Of a stretch of 63,412 nucleotides of DNA, positions 59,839 to 63,412 are shown one piece after another. The notes under the pieces were generated by a model. The model was not told the DNA's origin and ran no database searches. It worked only from the letters and a program-made list of their open reading frames with translations. The position numbers and the translations under genes are program-made. How positions within the stretch are numbered: position 1 is the first letter of the stretch; each line of letters opens with the position of its first letter. The DNA lies in assembly GCA_009693015.1 (NCBI GenBank), contig SHYB01000007.1, positions 1 through 63,412 on the forward strand, given 5' to 3'. The DNA comes from Dehalococcoidia bacterium. Its GTDB lineage: Bacteria > Chloroflexota > Dehalococcoidia > SHYB01.

Positions 59839-60902
59839 TCGTCGGAGCGTCCATCCTGCCCACCAGCCTTGATGAGATACGTGGCTGGGCCCGGCTTGCC
59901 GAGGATGGCGGGTTTGACTACTTCACCCTCGCCGACTCGCAATCGTTCTGCTTTGATGTGTACGTGGGGTTGACGCTGGCGGCGCTGGAAACCAAGCGCG
60001 TGGGATTGGGCACGACGGTGACCAATCCCCTCACACGGCACCCGGTGGTGACCATCGGCGCCTCTGCCTCCATTGACCACCTCTCCGGCGGGCGCACGTT
60101 CATCGGCGTGGGCAGCGGCGATAGCTCGGTGTTCAGCATCGGCGTTCCTCCCGCCAAGGTGGGCGACCTGCGGGCGTTCCTCACCGCGGCGCGGGCTTTG
60201 ATGCGGGGCGAGCGCGCGGACTACCTGGGACGCACCATCCACACCCGCTGGGTGACACGTCCCATGCCCCTGGTGCTGGCTGCGGCCGGGCCGAAAACGC
60301 TCCACCTCGCGGGCGAACTGGCGGACGTGGCCCTCATCAACACCGGCCTGACGCCGGAGCTGGTGGAGCTGGCGCGGTCACATGTGCGTGCGGGCGAGCG
60401 CGCGGCGGGGCGGCCTGCCGGCTCTGTACCGTTGTGGGCCTTTGCCCACTGCCGCATTGCGGATACCCGCGAGGAGGCTATCGAACAGGTGAAGGGCCCG
60501 CTGACATCGTCGGCTCGCCACGTCTTTCGCGGCGGCCTGGACGGCAAGGGCATCCCCGCGGCGCTTCGCCAGAGCATCGCCCAGTATCAGGAAGAGTACG
60601 ATCACGCCGGGCACTGGAGCGAAGGCCGCAACCTCACGCTCGCAGAAGAACTCGGCGTGCAGGACTACTTCGCCGAGCGCTTCGCCATCGTCGGGACGCC
60701 GCAGGACTGCCTCGCCAAGACCAGGGCGCTGGAGCGCCAGGGACTGGACGGCATATTCCTGGCGATGGGCGTGCACCAGCGTATCGTTCTGGAGCGCTTC
60801 GCTCGCGAGGTGATCGGCCCGCTGCGCCGCGCCCATGACAGTTCAACAGTTCGGAAACCCGGACCCGCAATCGTCCGTGAAGCAACAGGAGGCATGCCAT
60901 GA
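59835..60902 (+). CDS. LLM-class flavin-dependent oxidoreductase (group 3, F420-reductase-like)
   Basis: A 355-residue TIM-barrel protein: MIVGASILPTSLDEIRGWARLAEDGGFDYFTLADSQSF, VGLGTTVTNPLTRHPVVTIGASASIDHLSGGRTFIGVGSGDSSVFSIG and PMPLVLAAAGPKTLHLAGELADVALINTG. The NPLTRHP and GSGDSS motifs mark the Mer-like branch, as in its paralogue 45691-46731. Start and stop both overlap their neighbours by ATGA, so translation is coupled from the MmgE/PrpD gene to the cupin gene. It may reduce a C=C or C=N bond with F420H2 or FMNH2. Confidence 0.92.
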   Translation: MIVGASILPTSLDEIRGWARLAEDGGFDYFTLADSQSFCFDVYVGLTLAALETKRVGLGTTVTNPLTRHPVVTIGASASIDHLSGGRTFIGVGSGDSSVFSIGVPPAKVGDLRAFLTAARALMRGERADYLGRTIHTRWVTRPMPLVLAAAGPKTLHLAGELADVALINTGLTPELVELARSHVRAGERAAGRPAGSVPLWAFAHCRIADTREEAIEQVKGPLTSSARHVFRGGLDGKGIPAALRQSIAQYQEEYDHAGHWSEGRNLTLAEELGVQDYFAERFAIVGTPQDCLAKTRALERQGLDGIFLAMGVHQRIVLERFAREVIGPLRRAHDSSTVRKPGPAIVREATGGMP

Positions 60903-61402
60903 CACAAGCGAGCAGCAAGGTGCACGTCGTCCCCGCTGGCGGGGGAGAAGCCTATTGGTTCACCGGATGCGTCTGGACTTACAAGGCGCGGGGGCAGCAC
61001 ACGGATGGCGCCTACGCCGTGGTGGAGTTGCGCGTGCCCCCCAAGCGAGGCATGTTCGGCTCGCCTCATGCCCACCCCCACGAAGTGAAAGCGATCTATG
61101 TCTTAGAGGGAACCATGACCCTGCTTCTCGGCGACAAGGAGGTGGATGCCGGGCCGGGCGCGTTCGCAGTCATCCCCCGGAACGTGGTGCATGGCTTCTC
61201 CAACAACCGCGACCAGGAGGCCAAGGCCCTGGTCTTTTACTCCCCCGCAGGCTTCGAGCAGTTTATCGCGGATGCCGGCGAACCGGCGAAGCACGGCGGC
61301 TTCCCGCCGGACACCTCCGGCCCACCGGCGGACCGCACCAAGCTGCGCGCTGCCCGAGCGAAGTTCGACATTGATTCCCACGCCCCGCCTGAGTGGCGGT
61401 AG
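60899..61402 (+). CDS. Cupin-domain protein
   Basis: A 167-residue single-cupin protein. Metal-binding motif 1 is PHAHPHEVKAIYVLEGTMTLLLGDKE, and motif 2 is PGAFAVIPRNVVHGFSNN. The N-terminus reads KVHVVPAGGGEAYWFTGCVWTYKARG. Such proteins act as dioxygenases, isomerases or binding domains, and one linked to a flavin enzyme may serve as a small dioxygenase or epimerase. AGGAGG lies just before the ATG, which overlaps the LLM stop. Confidence 0.88.
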   Translation: MTQASSKVHVVPAGGGEAYWFTGCVWTYKARGQHTDGAYAVVELRVPPKRGMFGSPHAHPHEVKAIYVLEGTMTLLLGDKEVDAGPGAFAVIPRNVVHGFSNNRDQEAKALVFYSPAGFEQFIADAGEPAKHGGFPPDTSGPPADRTKLRAARAKFDIDSHAPPEWR

Positions 61403-61408
61403 CATCCG

Positions 61409-62335
61409 TCAGCGCAGTTGCGGCAGCACCCGAAGCGCCAGCCGCTCCGCCTGTTCCACGTGGTCGTAGATTGTGTTGAACACCACCAGGTCCAGGCCAA
61501 GCCCCGCCAGCGCGGCCAGTTGCTCCGCCACGTGGTCCTCCGACCCGTACACGGACACCTGCAGGCCAAGCTCACTGCTGCCGTACTGGTGTTGGAAGAA
61601 CGCGGCGATCTGCCGCTCGGCGCGTGCCCGGTCGCCGTCAACAGCCACGTAGACCCGCTTGGAGATCGGGAAGCTTGCCGGATCGCGGCCCGCCTCCGCT
61701 AGATAGCGGCGCAACGCCGTGAGCAGCGGCTTGAAGTCCGCCAGGGAGGCGGAGCCGCGCCCCATGAACCCATCCGCCAAACGGGCGGCGCGGCGCAAGG
61801 CCGGCTCGCTCCTCCCGCCAAACCAAATTGGCGGCCGTGGCCGCTGCGCCGGCCTGGGCCGCAGGGACACGCCATCCATGTGCCAGGATGAGCCGCTGAA
61901 GCAGACGTTGTCTTCAGTCCACAATCGCTTGATGAGCTCCACGCTCTGCTCAAAGCGCGTGACGCGATGCTCAGTGCTGAGGCCGAACACTGGATAGCGC
62001 GATTCATGCCCGCCGATCCCCACGCCCAGAATGAACCTCCCGCCGGACAGGAGGTCCACGCTCGCGCCCAGCTTGGCGACATGCAGCGGATGCCACAGCG
62101 GAAGCACCAGCACTGACAGTCCAAGCGTCACGCGCCTGGTCACCGCAGCGGCGAAGGAAAGCAGGGTGAACGGCTCCAACACTTCCGTGAAAACGCCGTG
62201 CTGCGCCCACAGACTGTCATAGCCCAACGCCTCCACCACTGTAGCGTGGCGTTGAATCAGCGCGGGATCAGTCATCCCGTTCAGGAAGGTCTGCGGGAGG
62301 GAGATGCCGACCTTGTTCGTTGCGCCAATCTGCAT
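61409..62335 (-). CDS. LLM-class flavin-dependent oxidoreductase (group 1)
   Basis: A 308-residue luciferase-like protein: KVGISLPQTFLNGMTDPALIQ, YDSLWAQHGVFTEVLEPFTLLSFAAAVTRRVTLGLSVLVLPLWHP, GRFILGVGIGGHESRYPVFG and RPAQRPRPPIWFGGRSEPALRRAARLADGFMG. It matches the gene at 24412 in length, in the GLPQTF/SLPQTF start and in the IWFGGR and AEAGRDP blocks. I chose ATG 62335 (MQIGATNKVG) over a Cys/Arg-rich extension. It converges on the cupin gene with a 6-bp gap. Confidence 0.9.
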   Translation of the reverse strand: MQIGATNKVGISLPQTFLNGMTDPALIQRHATVVEALGYDSLWAQHGVFTEVLEPFTLLSFAAAVTRRVTLGLSVLVLPLWHPLHVAKLGASVDLLSGGRFILGVGIGGHESRYPVFGLSTEHRVTRFEQSVELIKRLWTEDNVCFSGSSWHMDGVSLRPRPAQRPRPPIWFGGRSEPALRRAARLADGFMGRGSASLADFKPLLTALRRYLAEAGRDPASFPISKRVYVAVDGDRARAERQIAAFFQHQYGSSELGLQVSVYGSEDHVAEQLAALAGLGLDLVVFNTIYDHVEQAERLALRVLPQLR

Positions 62336-62535
62336 ATGTGTCTGTCCAGTGGGATTGGGACAACGTGTGCCTGGAGAGTATAGGCCGGCGGTTTTCCCCG
62401 CACACGCGCATTGGGTGTCAGCGCGATTTCGGATCGCCGCAGACCCGATTTTGCAGCACATGCCGACAGCAGCACAACTCCCCGTGAGCTTGTGGGTGGT
62501 GTTCGCTCATGCAGAATGACAAGGCAGACGCGGCG

Positions 62536-62910
62536 TTAGACGCGAGCGGGGACAGGCGTGGTGATCTCAATGCCGTTGCCTTCCCCGTCTTGGATACTGC
62601 AGGCGTCCGAGCCATCGGCCCGCTTGGTGGGCTGGGTGTTGAAAACGACGTTGTGCTGTTTGAGGATGCGGACGGTTTCATCGAAGTTTTCAACGACGAG
62701 GGCGACATGGCGCGCGGTCTTGATCTCTTGCTCGGCAAGCTCCATGAGGTGCATCTGCTGGCCGCCGGCCATCTCCAGCCAGGCGCCTTTGATGGAGAAC
62801 TCCGGTCGCGGGAGTTTTTGCATGCCGAGGACGCCGCAGTAGAAGTGTTCAGCGCGGGCAAGGTCTTTGACGACGATGCCGGTGTGATGGTAGCCCTTGA
62901 TCTTGATCAT
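62536..62910 (-). CDS. Small VOC (glyoxalase/dioxygenase superfamily) protein
   Basis: A 124-residue single VOC module: GYHHTGIVVKDLARAEHFYCGVLGMQKL, GAWLEMAGGQQMHLMELAE, RHVALVVENFDETVRILKQHNVVF and DGEGNGIEITTPV. The potential metal ligands are His in YHHTG, His in MHLME or RHVAL, and the Glu of NGIEI. Function within the superfamily (lyase, epimerase, dioxygenase, resistance protein) is open. ATG 62910 lies six bases after GGAGGAG. About 200 bp separate it from the LLM gene downstream. Confidence 0.87.
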   Translation of the reverse strand: MIKIKGYHHTGIVVKDLARAEHFYCGVLGMQKLPRPEFSIKGAWLEMAGGQQMHLMELAEQEIKTARHVALVVENFDETVRILKQHNVVFNTQPTKRADGSDACSIQDGEGNGIEITTPVPARV

Positions 62911-62976
62911 GCTGTTCTCCTCCACTTGTTCATCGCTGGTGGGACGGGCGCTGGTGGGACATTGCTCCGGCAGGGG

Positions 62977-62985
62977 ATAGTATCA
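62977..62985 (-). promoter_or_regulatory. Extended -10 promoter candidate for the small VOC gene
   Basis: Minus strand TGA-TACTAT, about 70 bp before ATG 62910. Confidence 0.38.
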
Positions 62986-63112
62986 TGGGTGTCACGCGGG
63001 AGACAACGGGAAGGGCTGTTGTTCCATGAGGCGGGTATTGCTCATGGAGGCATGTGGGGCTATAGCATGCGACGAACCATCCCCCCTAACCCCCTTCCTT
63101 CCCCCTTCCTTA

Positions 63113-63138
63113 ACCACCTTCCTTTCCTGGAAGGTGGT
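63113..63138. repeat. Hairpin with 10-bp stem
   Basis: ACCACCTTCC, loop TTTCCT, GGAAGGTGGT. It lies in noncoding sequence eight bases before a second hairpin. Confidence 0.7.
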
Positions 63139-63146
63139 AACAAGGA

Positions 63147-63175
63147 GTGTTACAGGGGCACATCCCCTGTAACAC
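63147..63175. repeat. Hairpin with perfect 12-bp stem
   Basis: GTGTTACAGGGG, loop CACAT, CCCCTGTAACAC. With the adjoining hairpin it forms a tandem stem-loop unit, possibly a bidirectional terminator or a REP-like element. Confidence 0.7.
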
Positions 63176-63412
63176 TTGCCCCTTCGTGGGCCTCTAGGTA
63201 AACTCCGATGGGCTTCGCCCCTCTCTGGACATACCCCAGAAGGGGATGCTGCCCCTGCACCCCGGCAAGAGAAGAGGAGCGGAGTTCATGCAACTCGGCG
63301 GCAAGGCGGCGAGCGCAAGTCATGAACCGCGCCAAGGCCATCATGCACACTGAGACGCTATCAAGGGAGCGGCTGCGGCGATCGTCGGCGCGGTGGCATG
63401 ACGCCACGAGCG

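Larger units (their letters stand above)
62911..63412. other. Terminal region without a supported gene
   Basis: About 500 bp in which the only ORFs are low-complexity shadows. It contains a promoter candidate for the VOC gene, two strong hairpins (63113-63138 and 63147-63175) and pyrimidine-rich tracts. Past 63176 I see nothing I can identify. Confidence 0.5.

Noticed and set aside
63150-63407. 85-codon minus-strand ORF at the right end
   Set aside because: No family resemblance, overlaps a strong hairpin, and has no good ribosome binding site.
1-63412. CRISPR arrays, transposases, integrases, plasmid or phage replication genes
   Set aside because: None found on either strand; the mobile character of the left part rests only on repeats, relics and composition.

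Overview
This high-GC window (roughly 60-65 % G+C by eye) is almost fully coding and bacterial. The gene mix is six luciferase-like (LLM) flavin oxidoreductases, four MmgE/PrpD proteins, two Rieske oxygenases, two CaiB/BaiF CoA-transferases, three amidohydrolase-2 proteins and two tricarballylate-dehydrogenase-like flavoproteins. Together with lipoprotein signals ending in AAC-GGG, this resembles free-living Chloroflexota of the SAR202/Dehalococcoidia type. That assignment is an inference from gene content; there is no rRNA or marker gene here to settle it.

Left end (1-8.6 kb): the 3' part of an error-prone DNA polymerase gene (dnaE2), an alpha/beta hydrolase, then a scarred segment. The scar holds a lipoprotein gene, an SDR/DUF2867 gene translationally coupled to what looks like a broken photolyase start, short direct repeats on both sides, and a second, diverged copy of the last 27 codons of dnaE2. 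A roughly 255-bp noncoding repeat occurs twice in full and once in part. A cobalamin-binding BtuF-like gene, tRNA-Arg(TCG), tRNA-His(GTG) and a small winged-helix regulator follow.

8.6-14.1 kb: a methyltransferase gene that seems to start at CTG, a 34-codon relic of a citrate-lyase-type gene, an amidohydrolase, and the most striking gene of the window, a lipoprotein peroxiredoxin interrupted by an in-frame TGA. The TGA sits at the catalytic cysteine (a U-x-x-C motif) and is followed by a hairpin that fits a bacterial SECIS element, so this is very probably a selenoprotein. Next come an SDR with no catalytic tyrosine, an enolase-superfamily enzyme and a truncated RelE/ParE toxin.

14.1-40.4 kb: two large minus-strand catabolic operons of similar logic. 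Operon A (31.9 to 14.1 kb) joins three LLM oxidoreductases, an N-acyl-D-amino-acid deacylase, a meta-cleavage-type hydrolase, a two-domain VOC (extradiol dioxygenase-like) protein, an EthD-like protein, an amidase, a complete Dpp/Opp-type ABC importer with a Rieske oxygenase gene placed inside it, and an amidohydrolase. Operon B (40.2 to 33.1 kb) joins a LigB-type extradiol dioxygenase, a second Rieske oxygenase, a Tau/Ssu-type ABC importer and an alpha/beta hydrolase. Between them, on the plus strand, lies a 4,5-dihydroxyphthalate-decarboxylase-like gene. The picture is import, ring hydroxylation, ring cleavage and hydrolysis of aromatic or heteroaromatic acids or amides.

40.4-63.4 kb: short, often divergent units for the downstream acids: RidA, two TcuA-like flavoproteins, four MmgE/PrpD proteins, an FAH-type hydrolase, a BphD-like hydrolase, a PEP-mutase/isocitrate-lyase-type enzyme, a trans-aconitate-methyltransferase-like protein, an acyl-CoA dehydrogenase, two CoA-transferases, three more LLM enzymes, a cupin and a small VOC protein. 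The last 500 bp carry two strong hairpins and no convincing gene.
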